Positions 17,976-27,881 of a DNA stretch of 64,000 nucleotides are shown here, piece after piece. This stretch comes from an uncultured beta proteobacterium (GTDB lineage: Bacteria; Pseudomonadota; Gammaproteobacteria; Burkholderiales; Burkholderiaceae_C): assembly GCA_903823025.1 (NCBI GenBank), contig CAIJRK010000027.1, forward strand, positions 56,278 to 120,277, given 5' to 3'. Made by a program: the position numbers and the translations under genes. Position 1 is the stretch's first letter, and each line of letters opens with the position of its first letter. The notes below the pieces were generated by a model. The model made no database searches. It was not told where the DNA came from and saw nothing but the letters and a program-made list of their open reading frames with translations.

Positions 17976-18503
17976 TTATTTTATGCGCTTCAAGATAGGT
18001 CTCGGTCCTGATGTCGAGGTTCTCGGTGGTTCCGGCTCGTTATCTGAGTCATCTGCAAGGCGTTCAGATTCAACCTTGGTGAGCTGGAAATTTCTGACGT
18101 CCGAAACTTCTACTTTAGAACGATCAGGAACTGATACCAGGTTAGTCGGTGTCGGAGTCGTTAACTTTTCAACATGAGGTGCGTACAGCGGAAAAGACAT
18201 ACCTTGTCCATTTTCGCGTGCATAAATGGCAATCACCCGTTCTACGGGCACCATGATGTCTCTCGCTTTGCCGCCAAACCGGCCTTTAAACTCAATAAAG
18301 TCCTGACCTAGTTTGAGCGCACTGGTTGCATCCAGTCCGACGTTTAAAACGATCTCGCCGTCTTTCACAAATTCTTGCGGAACCTGTACGCTGGCATCGA
18401 CAGAAACAACAAGATGGGGCGTGAACCCATTGTCAACACACCACTCGTGCAAAGCCCGAATCAGGTAGGGACGTGTAGAAGTTATGGTTTGAGAATCAAT
18501 CAT
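17976..18503 (-). CDS. sspB: ClpXP specificity-enhancing factor SspB
   Basis: Adaptor that binds ssrA-tagged proteins and tethers them to ClpX for ClpXP degradation. 175 residues. Substrate-binding fold with STRPYLIRALHEWCVDNGFTPHL, DGEIVLNVGLDATSALKL and FKGRFGGKARDIMVPVERVIAIYA; after residue 120 a flexible linker leads to a C-terminal tail ending RPILKRIK, which resembles the ClpX-binding tail. It follows sspA after 18 bases, the standard order. Confidence 0.93.
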   Translation of the reverse strand: MIDSQTITSTRPYLIRALHEWCVDNGFTPHLVVSVDASVQVPQEFVKDGEIVLNVGLDATSALKLGQDFIEFKGRFGGKARDIMVPVERVIAIYARENGQGMSFPLYAPHVEKLTTPTPTNLVSVPDRSKVEVSDVRNFQLTKVESERLADDSDNEPEPPRTSTSGPRPILKRIK

Positions 18504-18521
18504 GGGTCACGACTCAAGTGA

Positions 18522-19133
18522 TTATTTACGCATTACTTTTTCAGACGGTGTCAGCGCTTCAATATAAGCGGGACGTGAAAATATACGCTCTGCGTACTTG
18601 AGCAGGGGCGCAGCATTTTTACTGAGATCGATACCGTAGTAGTCCAGGCGCCACAACAAAGGCGCGATGGCGACGTCAAGCATGGAGAACCCATCACCCA
18701 ACATGTATTTATTCTTCAAAAATACCGGGGCCAGTTGCGTCAAGCGGTCACCAATATGGGCACGCGCTTTTTCCAGAACTTTTTCATTGCTTTTGGCTGC
18801 ACGCGATTCAAGCGTGGACACATGCACAAAAAGTTCTTTCTCAAAGTTGAGCAAGAACAAGCGCACACGCGCCCGATCAACAGGGTCACCGGGCATCAAT
18901 TGAGGATGTGGAAAGCGCTCATCAATATATTCATTGATGATATTTGACTCATACAAAATCAAATCCCGCTCAACCAAAATAGGAACTTGGCCGTACGGGT
19001 TCATCACATTGATGTCTTCCGGCTTGTTGTACAAATCTACGTCGCGAATCTCAAAGTCCATACCTTTTTCAAATAGGACAAAACGGCAACGGTGGGAAAA
19101 CGGGCAGGTAGTACCTGAATACAACACCATCAT
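18522..19133 (-). CDS. sspA: Stringent starvation protein A, GST-fold
   Basis: RNA polymerase-associated protein with a glutathione S-transferase fold, involved in stress adaptation. 203 residues from the ATG at 19133, preceded by AGGAG at good spacing (MM start). The open frame reaches 19361, but the extension overlaps petC and lacks family features. Thioredoxin-like N-domain with YSGTTCPFSHRCRFVLFEKG, then GQVPILVERDLILYES, and a helical C-domain. Part of the petABC-sspA-sspB string on the minus strand, usual in Burkholderiales. Confidence 0.92.
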   Translation of the reverse strand: MMVLYSGTTCPFSHRCRFVLFEKGMDFEIRDVDLYNKPEDINVMNPYGQVPILVERDLILYESNIINEYIDERFPHPQLMPGDPVDRARVRLFLLNFEKELFVHVSTLESRAAKSNEKVLEKARAHIGDRLTQLAPVFLKNKYMLGDGFSMLDVAIAPLLWRLDYYGIDLSKNAAPLLKYAERIFSRPAYIEALTPSEKVMRK

Positions 19134-19152
19134 GGCGGGACTCCTAAAAATT

Positions 19153-19185
19153 AAAAAAGAGCGGGAAGCGTTAAGCGACCCACTC
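19153..19185 (-). terminator. Terminator between petC and sspA
   Basis: Read on the minus strand, GAGTGGG and CCCGCTC flank a 19-base loop and are followed directly by TTTTTTAATTTTT. The stem has one G-U pair. It lies between the petC stop and the sspA start, with the T run in the sspA leader, so it may act as an attenuating or partial terminator. Confidence 0.55.
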
Positions 19186-19237
19186 CGAGAAGCACCGGTT
19201 GCGCTTTGTGGGCGAAACCGGAACCATTTTTGTTGTG

Positions 19238-20011
19238 CTACTTGATATCTTTCCAGTAGGCAGCATTCAGTCGCCAGGCGAAAAAGGTAAATACGCCAAG
19301 AAAAAGCAAGACCCAAACACCCACACGAACGCGTGTCGTCTGGATAGGCTCGGCCATCCATTGCAGGTAGTTCACCAAATCGCCCATCGCCTCATCATAT
19401 TGCGGTTGCGTCATCGTGCCGGGCTTGACTTGTTCCCATCCCGTGAGGACGGGCACTACCGCCCCGTGCTGACTTAGCTGCTCATAAACCGGACGGCGCT
19501 CACCTTGCAATTCCCACAAAACATGCGGCATGGCAGCGTTAGGAAACACCATGTTATTCCAGCCTGTCGGTTTGGTAGGGTCCTTGTAAAAAGTACGCAA
19601 ATAGGTGTACAGATAATCAGCCCCTGAGCCACCCGCACCGGCGCGTGAACGGGCAATTACGGTCAAGTCTGGTGGATTGACACCAAACCAGGCTTTCGCT
19701 TGCAATGGGTCAATCGTCGCCTTCATGGTTTCACCAATTTTGGCACTGGTCGGTATCAGGTTTTCCCGGATTTGCGCTTCAGTCAAACCGATATCTTGCA
19801 AGCGGTTGTAGCGCATGAAGGCCGCCGAATGACAACTGAGACAGTAATTCACAAACAATTTGGCACCGTTTTGCAGAGCCGCCATATCGTGAATTTTGTT
19901 AGGCGCTTTGTCCCACGCCACACCCCCAACAGCAGCTTGCGCACCTACGGTCAGCCCGAATGCCATCATCAAACCGAGAATAACTTTTTTTGTAAAACCT
20001 ATAGTTTTCAT
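19238..20011 (-). CDS. petC: Cytochrome c1 of the bc1 complex
   Basis: Heme c subunit of ubiquinol-cytochrome c oxidoreductase. 257 residues from ATG 20011, which has a GGGAG ribosome site just after the petB stop. Cleavable signal peptide (LGLMMAFGLTVGAQA), heme attachment CLSCH with Cys57, Cys60 and His61, and a C-terminal transmembrane anchor with VWVLLFLGVFTFFAWRLNAA. The axial Met is probably in the NAAMPHVLWEL segment. The frame extends to 20113 inside petB, judged not used. Confidence 0.95.
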   Translation of the reverse strand: MKTIGFTKKVILGLMMAFGLTVGAQAAVGGVAWDKAPNKIHDMAALQNGAKLFVNYCLSCHSAAFMRYNRLQDIGLTEAQIRENLIPTSAKIGETMKATIDPLQAKAWFGVNPPDLTVIARSRAGAGGSGADYLYTYLRTFYKDPTKPTGWNNMVFPNAAMPHVLWELQGERRPVYEQLSQHGAVVPVLTGWEQVKPGTMTQPQYDEAMGDLVNYLQWMAEPIQTTRVRVGVWVLLFLGVFTFFAWRLNAAYWKDIK

Positions 20012-20027
20012 CACTTTTTTCTCCCGT

Positions 20028-21428
20028 TCAATGTGCCGTAAAGGTAACGCGATCAGGCACTGGCTTGAAGGTGCCAATGCGACTCCACCAAGGCATGAGC
20101 AAGAAGAAGCCAAAGTAGAACAAGGTTCCTATTTGCGAGACACGACCACCAATAGCGGACGTCGGCAACACACCCAGATAACCCAGCACCAAGAAGTTAA
20201 TCACAAATACAGCATAGAGATATTTGTGCCAATCAGGCCGGTAACGAATTGATTTGACCGCACTGTTATCGAGCCAAGGCAGGAAGAACAAGATCATCAC
20301 GCCACCGCCCATGGCGACAACACCCCAGAATTTCGCATCAATCGCCAGCATCATGGCCACCAGAGCAACCGCACCACCCACAATGATGGCTTTGAACAAC
20401 ATCGGCATTTTGCCTTTGAAGACAGCCAAAACAGCGCCGACAACAACGCAGGCCATCAAGGCGTACATCATCTCGCCGGTAACAGCGCGCAGCATTGAGT
20501 AGAAAGGTGTGAAATACCAAACGGGTGCAATGTGCAGAGGGGTCTGGAAAGGATCAGCCGGAATGAAGTTGTTGTATTCCAGGAAGTAGCCGCCCATTTC
20601 AGGGGCGAAAAACACAATGGCGGTAAACACCATCAAGAACACGCTGACCGCAAAGATGTCATGCACCGAGTAGTAAGGATGGAAAGGAATGCCATCCAGC
20701 GGGCGGCCTTTGGCATCCTTGGTCGCCTTGATCTCAATGCCATCCGGATTGTTGGAGCCGACTTCATGCAAAGCAATGATGTGGGCAACGACCAAGCCAA
20801 GCAGAACCAGCGGTACAGCAATCACATGGAAGCTGAAAAAGCGATTGAGCGTGGCATCACCCACCACAAAGTCACCACGAATCAGCAAGGCCAAATCGGG
20901 ACCGATGAAGGGAATCGCAGAAAACAAGTTCACGATCACTTGCGCGCCCCAATAGCTCATTTGTCCCCAAGGCAACAAATAACCCATGAAAGCCTCAGCC
21001 ATCAAGGCCAGGAAAATACCACAACCGAAAAGCCAGATGAGTTCGCGGGGTTTGCGGTAACTTCCGTACATCAAACCACGGAACATATGCAGATAGACCA
21101 CAACAAAAAACGCCGAAGCGCCCGTGGAGTGCATGTAGCGAATCAGCCAACCCCAAGGCACATCGCGCATGATGTATTCAACCGAGGCAAAAGCCAGTGC
21201 TGCATCGGGCTTGTAATGCATCACCAAAAAAATGCCGGTGACAATTTGAATCACCAGCACCAACAGGGACAGCGAGCCAAAGACGTACCAAATATTGAAA
21301 TTCTTGGGTGCGTAATATTCGCTCATGTGCTCTTTGAAGAGCTTGGAAGCGGGAAACCGGTTATCGACCCAGTTCAGCAACTTTTCGCCAGCAGGGGCAT
21401 TGGGGGAAGTTTCGTGAAATTCAGCCAT
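20028..21428 (-). CDS. petB: Cytochrome b of the bc1 complex
   Basis: Membrane core of the bc1 complex with two b hemes and the Qo and Qi sites. 466 residues with eight or nine transmembrane helices. Seen: heme-ligand helices around [20 protein letters not shown] and [21 protein letters not shown], then [32 protein letters not shown], and a PEWY-like Qo motif as [16 protein letters not shown] (PVWY instead of PEWY, as in many proteobacterial forms). Between petA and petC. Confidence 0.97.
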   Translation of the reverse strand: MAEFHETSPNAPAGEKLLNWVDNRFPASKLFKEHMSEYYAPKNFNIWYVFGSLSLLVLVIQIVTGIFLVMHYKPDAALAFASVEYIMRDVPWGWLIRYMHSTGASAFFVVVYLHMFRGLMYGSYRKPRELIWLFGCGIFLALMAEAFMGYLLPWGQMSYWGAQVIVNLFSAIPFIGPDLALLIRGDFVVGDATLNRFFSFHVIAVPLVLLGLVVAHIIALHEVGSNNPDGIEIKATKDAKGRPLDGIPFHPYYSVHDIFAVSVFLMVFTAIVFFAPEMGGYFLEYNNFIPADPFQTPLHIAPVWYFTPFYSMLRAVTGEMMYALMACVVVGAVLAVFKGKMPMLFKAIIVGGAVALVAMMLAIDAKFWGVVAMGGGVMILFFLPWLDNSAVKSIRYRPDWHKYLYAVFVINFLVLGYLGVLPTSAIGGRVSQIGTLFYFGFFLLMPWWSRIGTFKPVPDRVTFTAH

Positions 21429-21439
21429 GTCATTCGTCC

Positions 21440-22054
21440 TTAGGCTTTCTTGTCGTCACCAATGAGCAACTTGGTTTCAGAGAGGTACATATGCGGTGGA
21501 ACTTCGAGGTTGTCGGGGGCCGGTTTATTCTTGTAAACCCGACCTGCCAAGTCAAAAGTAGAACCATGACAGGGGCAAAAGAAGCCGCCTTGCCAATCAT
21601 CCGGCAAAGAAGGCTGGGCACCCGGCTTGAACTTGTCAGAGGGCGAACAGCCTAAATGAGTACAAATACCAACAGCAACAAAGTACTCTGGCTTAATGGC
21701 TCGTGTCGCGTTACGCGCATAGGCTGGCGCTTGCTCGGTGGGCTTGCGCTCTGAGTTGGGGTCGGCAAGTTGCGGATCCAGAGTCGGCAAGGTGGCCAAT
21801 TGCTCGGGCGTGCGACGCATGATCCAGACGGGTTTACCTCGCCACTCCACGGTCATTTTTTCGCCCGGCTTGAGCATGGAAATATCAGCTTCTACAGCCA
21901 TGCCGGCCGCTTTAGCGCGTTCGGAAGGCTGAAAACTGCTGACAAAAGGAATAACGGCGGCAGCGCCGCCTACTGCGCCAAGGCAGCTCGACGCAATCAG
22001 CCACGTCCGTTTATTGGCGTCGATCTGACTGTTGTCGACTAGGGTTTCGCTCAT
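21440..22054 (-). CDS. petA: Rieske iron-sulfur protein of the bc1 complex
   Basis: 2Fe-2S subunit that shuttles electrons from ubiquinol to cytochrome c1. 204 residues from ATG 22054 with GAGG upstream; a TTG at 22066 is open but unlikely. N-terminal uncleaved anchor after ANKRTWLI, then cluster ligands CTHLGC (131-136) and CPCHGS (160-165), complete. First gene of petABC; divergent from mscL with 135 bases between. Confidence 0.96.
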   Translation of the reverse strand: MSETLVDNSQIDANKRTWLIASSCLGAVGGAAAVIPFVSSFQPSERAKAAGMAVEADISMLKPGEKMTVEWRGKPVWIMRRTPEQLATLPTLDPQLADPNSERKPTEQAPAYARNATRAIKPEYFVAVGICTHLGCSPSDKFKPGAQPSLPDDWQGGFFCPCHGSTFDLAGRVYKNKPAPDNLEVPPHMYLSETKLLIGDDKKA

Positions 22055-22189
22055 GAGAATCCTCAATGAAAAACTTTGCTATAGGGTTAACCTAGGATTG
22101 TAGCCCCCGTTAGAGGCGTGTTTGAGATGTCAAGCTTGTCCGAGCCTTCATTTCAGGCAATAGTTATTCTCTTTTAATTTAAATAGGCG

Positions 22190-22627
22190 ATGTCATTCAT
22201 GCGCATGATGCAAGAATTTAAAGCGTTTGCAATTAGAGGCAATGTGATTGATCTTGCCGTTGGCGTCATCATTGGCAGCGCTTTTAGCAAAATAGTGGAG
22301 TCCATCGTCAGCGACTTGGTGATGCCGGTGGTGGGGGCTGTCATCGGAAAGATTGATTTCTCAAATCTCTTTGTTGTGCTGGGGCAGCCGCCTGCGGGCA
22401 CCGTGATGACGCTGGATGCGCTCAAGAAAGCGGGTGTGCCTGTTTTCGCCTATGGCAACTTCATCACGATTGCCGTCAATTTTGTGATTCTGGCATTCAT
22501 TATTTTTGTGATGATCCAGCAGATCAACCGATTGAAGAAAAATACGCCAGCGCCGCCTGCTGCCCCCGTGGCGACACCAGAAGAGGTGTTGTTGCTGCGC
22601 GAAATTCGGGATAACCTCCGGAAGTAG
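22190..22627 (+). CDS. mscL: Large-conductance mechanosensitive channel
   Basis: Pentameric inner-membrane channel that opens under hypo-osmotic tension. 145 residues: amphipathic N-helix, TM1 with [20 protein letters not shown], a periplasmic loop, TM2 with [20 protein letters not shown], and a charged C-terminal helix ([14 protein letters not shown]). Start at 22190 or the Met at 22199 (MRMMQEF) are both possible. Converges with pdxA, 12 bases apart; a 7-bp inverted repeat ATAACCT/AGGTTAT spans both stops and may terminate both. Confidence 0.95.
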   Translation: MSFMRMMQEFKAFAIRGNVIDLAVGVIIGSAFSKIVESIVSDLVMPVVGAVIGKIDFSNLFVVLGQPPAGTVMTLDALKKAGVPVFAYGNFITIAVNFVILAFIIFVMIQQINRLKKNTPAPPAAPVATPEEVLLLREIRDNLRK

Positions 22628-22639
22628 CGCGTTCGCAGG

Positions 22640-23698
22640 TTATTGATTGGCGCTGTTCAGGCGGCACAACTGCCGCGCCATCTGGATGGCCTCAATCAGA
22701 CTGGCTGCGTCGGCCTGACCTGTGCCTGCAATATCAAATGCCGTGCCGTGATCTGGACTGGTGCGCACCAGGGGCAAGCCCAACGTGACATTGACGCCTT
22801 TTTCAACCCCCAGATATTTAACCGGAATCAGGCCTTGGTCGTGGTACATCGCCACCACTACGTCAAAATCGCCGGGCTGACCCGCTTTGCTACGCGCCCG
22901 CATGAACACGGTGTCTGGCGCGAAGGGGCCGCTCACTTGCAAGCCCTGTGCGCGCGCTGCGACCATAGCGGGCGCGATGATATCCGTCTCTTCCCGTCCA
23001 AATAAACCGCACTCGCCTGCGTGCGGGTTCAACCCGGCCACCGCGATACGGGGCGCACGGCCCAAAATAGCTGCAAGCGAGGCATGGGTGATTTGCAAGG
23101 TTTGCAACACGTTGTCAAACGTGACCGCTTGGATGGCTTCAAGCAAAGACACATGAATACTCACCAAAACGACGCGCAACTCGTCATTGGCCAGCATCAT
23201 TCGCACTGGCAATGCCGTCAACGGCTTGCCTTGGTACGCGGCGGCCAGCGCCTGCAACATTTCTGTGTGTCCCGGATAGTTTGAATGGGGCTTGCCCGCC
23301 AGCGCCAGCGCTTCCTTATTTAACGGGGCGGTCACCAGCGCAGCGATGTCGCCGCGCAAAGCCGCCTGAGCCGCCCAAACCACGCACTCGGCGGCCATTT
23401 TTCCGGCATCAGCACTCAACTGAGCAAAGGGCACCGGATGGGTCAACGCGCCGACTTGCAACACCGGCAGGCAACGCGGCGGTACATCCCAGACCTCTGC
23501 GGGCGACTCAATCAACGCCACGGGCAGCGCGATTTGCCCGGCGCTGATCGCTTGAATGGCGCGCCGCAAAATACCGGCATCACCCACGACAAAACAGCCT
23601 TGCGTGATCTCGGGCGCATCCCGAAAAGCCTTGGCAATAATTTCCGGGCCAATGCCTGCCGCATCACCCAACGTGATCGCAATTGGTTTTTTTATCAT
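22640..23698 (-). CDS. pdxA: 4-hydroxythreonine-4-phosphate dehydrogenase
   Basis: NAD-dependent oxidation of 4-phosphohydroxy-threonine in the pyridoxal 5'-phosphate pathway. 352 residues with family elements LGDAAGIGPEII at 10-21, TAPLNKEAL, the metal-binding HPGHT-like segment NYPGHTEMLQ, and YHDQGLIPVKYL near 280 plus a C-terminal TSPDHGTAFDIAGTG. Length slightly above the E. coli enzyme. Monocistronic here. Confidence 0.95.
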   Translation of the reverse strand: MIKKPIAITLGDAAGIGPEIIAKAFRDAPEITQGCFVVGDAGILRRAIQAISAGQIALPVALIESPAEVWDVPPRCLPVLQVGALTHPVPFAQLSADAGKMAAECVVWAAQAALRGDIAALVTAPLNKEALALAGKPHSNYPGHTEMLQALAAAYQGKPLTALPVRMMLANDELRVVLVSIHVSLLEAIQAVTFDNVLQTLQITHASLAAILGRAPRIAVAGLNPHAGECGLFGREETDIIAPAMVAARAQGLQVSGPFAPDTVFMRARSKAGQPGDFDVVVAMYHDQGLIPVKYLGVEKGVNVTLGLPLVRTSPDHGTAFDIAGTGQADAASLIEAIQMARQLCRLNSANQ

Positions 23699-23904
23699 GA
23701 ATCAATCTCGGGTTATTCAGGTTTAAAAATCAACAAGTCGCTGCAGAATTGTCGGTGAAATATCAAAGTTAGCCACCCTGCCAAGGCGCAAGATCAAACT
23801 CTAAAATCCCTTACCAACGCGAATCATCGGGTGACGCCTACAATTTGACATCGTATTTTTGACTTCCCCCATCTACTCGGAGGGCGCCTAGCCCAAAACT
23901 CCAC

Positions 23905-25047
23905 ATGAAACGTCTCTGGTTATTGTTTTCCCAAACGGTCACCGTGTTACTGGCGGCTTATTTCGTCGTCGGCACACTGAAACCCAATTGGCTGGGAACC
24001 CAACCCTCGCTTTCAAGCGCGATAGCGCTCATAGAGGCGCCCACCGTCAAACCCGGTGTTGTGCCGCCGGGTAGTTTCAGGCTTGCCGCGCAAAAATCAT
24101 CGGCGGCGGTGGTGAGCATCAACACCAGCAAAGCTGCGGTCAAAAACCCCAATAGCAGCGACCCCTGGTTTAAATTCTTTTTTGGTGAGCAAGGCAATGA
24201 ACCCCAAGTGGGGCTAGGCAGCGGCGTGATTGTCAGCACCAGCGGCTACATCCTGACTAATAACCATGTCGTCGAGAGCGCCGATGAAATTGAAGTCATT
24301 CTTAATGACAGTCGCCGTGCCCGCGCCCAAGTGATTGGAACCGACCCGGATTCTGACCTCGCGGTTCTCAAGATTGAACTCGATCATTTGCCCGCCATTG
24401 TGCTGGGCGACTCCGATTCGCTGCAGGTTGGCGATCAGGTGCTCGCCATCGGCAACCCTTTTGGCGTCGGCCAAACCGTGACCAGCGGCATTGTCAGCGC
24501 ACTGGGACGCAATCAATTGGGCATCAATACGTTTGAGAACTTTATTCAAACCGATGCCGCCATCAACCCCGGCAATTCCGGCGGCGCACTGGTGGACACC
24601 AACGGTAACCTGTTGGGCATTAATACCGCTATTTATTCACGTTCGGGCGGCAGCATGGGGATTGGCTTTGCTATTCCCATCTCCACAGCCAAGTTTGTGC
24701 TGGAAAGTATTGTGAAAGATGGTCGGGTCACACGCGGCTGGATTGGCGTAGAACCCAATGATTTATCACCTGAGTTTGCGGAAACCTTTGGCGTTAAGGT
24801 CACGCAAGGCGTCATCATTACAGGCGTTCTGCAAAACGGACCGGCGGCGCTTTCGGGCATCCGTCCAGGTGATGTGATCACCCAGGTAGCGGGTAAGCCC
24901 GTTCGCAATGTCTCGGAGTTGCTCTCCAGTGTGGCGGCCTTGAAACCCGGCACAGCCGCTAAATTCAATGTTGCACGACGCGACGAAAAGATTGACCTCG
25001 ATGTCACGCCGGGCCTGCGGCCCAAACCGCGCCTGCCCATGCAGTAA
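23905..25047 (+). CDS. DegS/HtrA-like membrane-anchored serine protease
   Basis: 380 residues: an N-terminal membrane segment (about 4-23), a trypsin-like domain with the triad His121 (TNNHVVESAD), Asp151 (DSDLAVLKI) and Ser225 (NPGNSGGAL), then a single PDZ domain (about 275-370). One anchor and one PDZ is the DegS layout; DegP/DegQ have two PDZ domains. DegS starts the sigma-E envelope stress cascade by cleaving RseA, but Burkholderiales proteins of this type are annotated variously (Do family, trypsin-like), so I leave the symbol empty. Periplasmic. Converges with tatC. Confidence 0.88.
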   Translation: MKRLWLLFSQTVTVLLAAYFVVGTLKPNWLGTQPSLSSAIALIEAPTVKPGVVPPGSFRLAAQKSSAAVVSINTSKAAVKNPNSSDPWFKFFFGEQGNEPQVGLGSGVIVSTSGYILTNNHVVESADEIEVILNDSRRARAQVIGTDPDSDLAVLKIELDHLPAIVLGDSDSLQVGDQVLAIGNPFGVGQTVTSGIVSALGRNQLGINTFENFIQTDAAINPGNSGGALVDTNGNLLGINTAIYSRSGGSMGIGFAIPISTAKFVLESIVKDGRVTRGWIGVEPNDLSPEFAETFGVKVTQGVIITGVLQNGPAALSGIRPGDVITQVAGKPVRNVSELLSSVAALKPGTAAKFNVARRDEKIDLDVTPGLRPKPRLPMQ

Positions 25048-25057
25048 GCCAACGACC

Positions 25058-25088
25058 GGCTCAAGCATGTGTGACATACGCTTGAGCC
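25058..25088. terminator. Bidirectional hairpin between protease gene and tatC
   Basis: GGCTCAAGC (25058-25066) pairs perfectly with GCTTGAGCC (25080-25088), loop 13 bases. It lies between two convergent genes and could terminate either; a short CTTTT run follows a few bases later on the plus side. Confidence 0.55.
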
Positions 25089-25109
25089 ATGACCGCCTTT
25101 TAAACGCTT

Positions 25110-25892
25110 TTACTTTTTATCGTCTTCGTCAGGGGCTTGCGTATGTTTGATAAACACCTGCGCCGCCAAAATACCTATTTCGTAGAGCAGGTACATCGGA
25201 ACCAGCAAGGCAATCATGGAAACCGGGTCTGGCGGCGTTACCAGACCCGCTACAGCGGCTGCACCGACGACAAAGTAAGACCGGTAAGACTTGAGCTGCT
25301 CGACCGTCACGATTTTCATGCGAGCCAAAATAACCACAATAATAGGCACTTCAAACGCCACACCAAAGGCGATAAACATGGTGATGACAAAGTCGAGATA
25401 AGCCTCAATATCCGGACTGACCGTCACCGACATCGGGGCCATTTTCTGAATCGCCGGAAAGGCTTGTCCGAACACAAAAAAGTAACAAAAAGCAGCGCCC
25501 GTGTAAAACAAAATTGTGCTGGCAGCCACCAGCGGCAGCACCAGATTTTTCTCATGTTTATACAAGCCGGGCGCAATAAAAGCCCAGAGCTGATAAAGGA
25601 TCCAGGGAAGCGCCACGCCAATAGCGGCCAGCACGGACACCTTGATTGGCACCAAAAACGGAGACACAACGCCAACCGCAATCATTTTGGAGCCTTCGGG
25701 CAGAGACTTGACTAGCGGCATGGCCAGCATGTCGTAGATTTGGGAGGGACCGGGATAAAACAGCAAAATGGCCAAAATAGCGGCCACGCCATACATGGCA
25801 TACAACAAGCGGTCACGCAACTCAAACAGATGCTGCACAAAGGGCTGTTCAGAACCCGCTAATTCGTCTTCTTTATTCACAGGATGGGTCAT
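25110..25892 (-). CDS. tatC: Twin-arginine translocase subunit TatC
   Basis: Receptor subunit of the Tat pathway that exports folded proteins with RR signal peptides. 260 residues, six transmembrane helices. Family elements: ELRDRLLYAMYGV near residue 27, PLVKSLPEGSKMIAVGVVSPF, the conserved FEVPIIVVILARM and TPPDPVSMIALLVPMYLLYE. Its start codon overlaps the tatB stop (TGATG). Last gene of the long minus-strand chain. Confidence 0.97.
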   Translation of the reverse strand: MTHPVNKEDELAGSEQPFVQHLFELRDRLLYAMYGVAAILAILLFYPGPSQIYDMLAMPLVKSLPEGSKMIAVGVVSPFLVPIKVSVLAAIGVALPWILYQLWAFIAPGLYKHEKNLVLPLVAASTILFYTGAAFCYFFVFGQAFPAIQKMAPMSVTVSPDIEAYLDFVITMFIAFGVAFEVPIIVVILARMKIVTVEQLKSYRSYFVVGAAAVAGLVTPPDPVSMIALLVPMYLLYEIGILAAQVFIKHTQAPDEDDKK

Positions 25893-26356
25893 CAGCTAAC
25901 TTTGGAAGGTCGAAACCGCGCAACTCGCGCTGCCCCTGACAAGGCCCGGGTACGAATGCCCGTGCGTGACTTGTACCAATTGGGGGTAGCGCCTTGCTTG
26001 ATTCGCCATTTTTTCTTGGGATGTTTGTATTCTGGAAAGCCAGTGCTTGAACCAGAAAATTGTGAATTGGCAATAGACCCTGTCGTCTCGGTCCAGCCTT
26101 TTTCAAAATCTGAAGCGCTGGTCTGGATTGAGTCCTCCACATCACGCGCCGCCTCTTCAACCGTGTCTCTCATTTTTCTGAGTTCATCCAAGTCCATGGA
26201 GCGGTTGACTTCATCTTTGACATCGGCCACATAACGGCGCGCCCGCCCGAGTAAGGTGCCCAACGTCTTCGCCAAAGCTGGCAGTTTTTCAGGGCCAATC
26301 ACGATCAGGGCAATCGCGCCAATGATGGCAATCTTGGTGACGCCAATGTCAAACAC
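25892..26356 (-). CDS. tatB: Twin-arginine translocase subunit TatB
   Basis: 154 residues: short N-terminal membrane helix ([21 protein letters not shown] with the family Pro-Glu), amphipathic helix ([27 protein letters not shown]), then a disordered basic tail. TatB bridges TatC and the signal peptide. Lies between tatA (35-base gap) and tatC (overlap). Confidence 0.94.
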   Translation of the reverse strand: MFDIGVTKIAIIGAIALIVIGPEKLPALAKTLGTLLGRARRYVADVKDEVNRSMDLDELRKMRDTVEEAARDVEDSIQTSASDFEKGWTETTGSIANSQFSGSSTGFPEYKHPKKKWRIKQGATPNWYKSRTGIRTRALSGAARVARFRPSKVS

Positions 26357-26391
26357 GTAAACTCACCCCCCGAATTGAAGTCCGCATAGTC

Positions 26392-26643
26392 TCAGACTTT
26401 GGTCTTGGCTTCGACATCAATGGTTTCCTTGGTGGCTGGCGTGCCCGCGCCCACTTGTTGTGGCGCAGCAGTGGCTGCGGCAGCTGTCTCTTCAGCCGTT
26501 TTATCTGTGCCGTCTTTCATGCCATCTTTGAAACCTTTAACGGCGCCACCCAAGTCCGAGCCAATGTTGCGAAGCTTTTTGGTCCCAAAAATAACGATGA
26601 TGATGACCAAAAAAATGAGCAAGTGTGTTGTTGAAAATCCCAT
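26392..26643 (-). CDS. tatA: Twin-arginine translocase subunit TatA
   Basis: 83-residue pore-forming Tat subunit: membrane helix [21 protein letters not shown] with the following amphipathic helix ([18 protein letters not shown]) and an Ala/Thr-rich tail. The hallmark [20 protein letters not shown] is complete. Ribosome site AGGAG just upstream of the ATG. Confidence 0.95.
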   Translation of the reverse strand: MGFSTTHLLIFLVIIIVIFGTKKLRNIGSDLGGAVKGFKDGMKDGTDKTAEETAAAATAAPQQVGAGTPATKETIDVEAKTKV

Positions 26644-26710
26644 GCATTTCTCCTAGAAAATTGTGCCGATTTTAGTCAGCGAAGTCTGTCCAATGCGTTA
26701 ACTTTGAAAA

Positions 26711-27085
26711 TTAACCTTTGAGCCAAGGCCGTGACCCGCCCATCACATGAAAATGCAAATGCTGCACCTCTTGACCACCCTCGTCACCAGTGTTACTCAG
26801 GATGCGAAAGCCCCCATTCGGGTAAGGATTACACCCTTCCTGCAACGCCAATTGAGGGGCCAGCGCCATCATGCGGCCTAATAATCCGGCGTGTTCGGCG
26901 CCTATTTGTGCCATCGACGGAATGTGTAATTTCGGGATCATCAGAAAATGCACTGGTGCCCACGGATGAATGTCGTGAAACACAAAAATTTCATCATCCT
27001 GATACACCACTTTAGACGGGATTTTGCCGGCAATTATTTTGCAAAACAGGCAATCCGGGTCACTTTGGACAATTTTATGAGTCAT
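26711..27085 (-). CDS. HIT-family (HinT-like) nucleotide hydrolase
   Basis: 124 residues. CxxC pair CLFCKII at residues 13-19 and the histidine triad HLHFHVMGG near 107-115. HinT-type proteins hydrolyse nucleoside phosphoramidates. It overlaps the membrane-protein gene upstream (ATGA-type) and continues the chain from hisE to tatA, an order usual in beta-proteobacteria. Confidence 0.93.
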   Translation of the reverse strand: MTHKIVQSDPDCLFCKIIAGKIPSKVVYQDDEIFVFHDIHPWAPVHFLMIPKLHIPSMAQIGAEHAGLLGRMMALAPQLALQEGCNPYPNGGFRILSNTGDEGGQEVQHLHFHVMGGSRPWLKG

Positions 27086-27498
27086 GCGTCAATCTCCATG
27101 GCCAGTCCTTTATTCATGCGGATCAGGCCGGTCACGATGCGGTAAAGAAACCAGATCGAGATAAGACACCAGGCAATCCAGCCTGGGAAAACAAACAGGA
27201 ACCACAAAGGAATGGTCACCAGATAAAGCAGCGCCGCTATCACTACCGTGCGAATGCGCCAGCGAAAATGTGAGGCGTGCCAAGTGCCCTCAGCGTCTGC
27301 GCGTTTGACCAAATCAAGGATCAAGGCAGCCACCAACAAGACCGGGCCAAACTGCCCCCCCGGAATCAACGCGCCCACCGCAACAATCAAATGCAGGATG
27401 TAGCTGATCGTGCCAATGGTGTTGAGTGACTGGAGTTGCTGCAGGCTGACCTGATCTTGCTCAGGGCCGTGGCCTGGTTTGGAAAAGTCCTGGGTCAT
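27082..27498 (-). CDS. DUF4870-like small membrane protein
   Basis: 138 residues with about three or four membrane segments ([49 protein letters not shown], and a Trp-rich last helix) and a polar N-terminal tail. Resembles the DUF4870 family of uncharacterised membrane proteins. It overlaps both hisE and the HIT gene, so it is co-expressed with the histidine genes; function unknown. Confidence 0.85.
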   Translation of the reverse strand: MTQDFSKPGHGPEQDQVSLQQLQSLNTIGTISYILHLIVAVGALIPGGQFGPVLLVAALILDLVKRADAEGTWHASHFRWRIRTVVIAALLYLVTIPLWFLFVFPGWIAWCLISIWFLYRIVTGLIRMNKGLAMEIDA

Positions 27499-27875
27499 GC
27501 CGGATCGTTCTCGCGGGCCAGCACTTTGCGCAAGGCTTTTTCTTCAATGCCACTGGTGCCTGCGCGCCGGTTCAATTCGGCAACCACATCGGCGGGCGTC
27601 AAACCATAGTGCGCCAACGCCACCATGCAGTGAAACCACAGATCAGCCACTTCATTAACTATTTTGGTTTTGTCGCCCCCAAAGTCAGCATCTTTAGCGG
27701 CCATCACCACTTCAGTGGCTTCTTCACCAATTTTTTTCAGGAACGCATCCGGCCCCTTATGCAGCAGGCGTGCCACATAACTGGCTGTCGGATCGCCCCC
27801 ATTTTTGGGTAAACGGCTCTCAATGACCTCGGCTAACCGGGCCAATGAATCAGTGGATGAAAAAGTAGAAGTCAT
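27495..27875 (-). CDS. hisE: Phosphoribosyl-ATP pyrophosphatase
   Basis: Second step of histidine synthesis. 126 residues of the all-alpha MazG-like fold, with [13 protein letters not shown] (metal-binding Glu residues) and [14 protein letters not shown]. Encoded separately from hisI, as in many Proteobacteria. It follows hisI by 6 bases and overlaps the next gene by four. Confidence 0.95.
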   Translation of the reverse strand: MTSTFSSTDSLARLAEVIESRLPKNGGDPTASYVARLLHKGPDAFLKKIGEEATEVVMAAKDADFGGDKTKIVNEVADLWFHCMVALAHYGLTPADVVAELNRRAGTSGIEEKALRKVLARENDPA

Positions 27876-27881
27876 AGGCGC

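Noticed and set aside
20532..21443. 303-codon plus-strand frame opposite petB
   Set aside because: Antisense to a firmly identified cytochrome b; composition (His/Gln/Arg rich) is that of a codon shadow.
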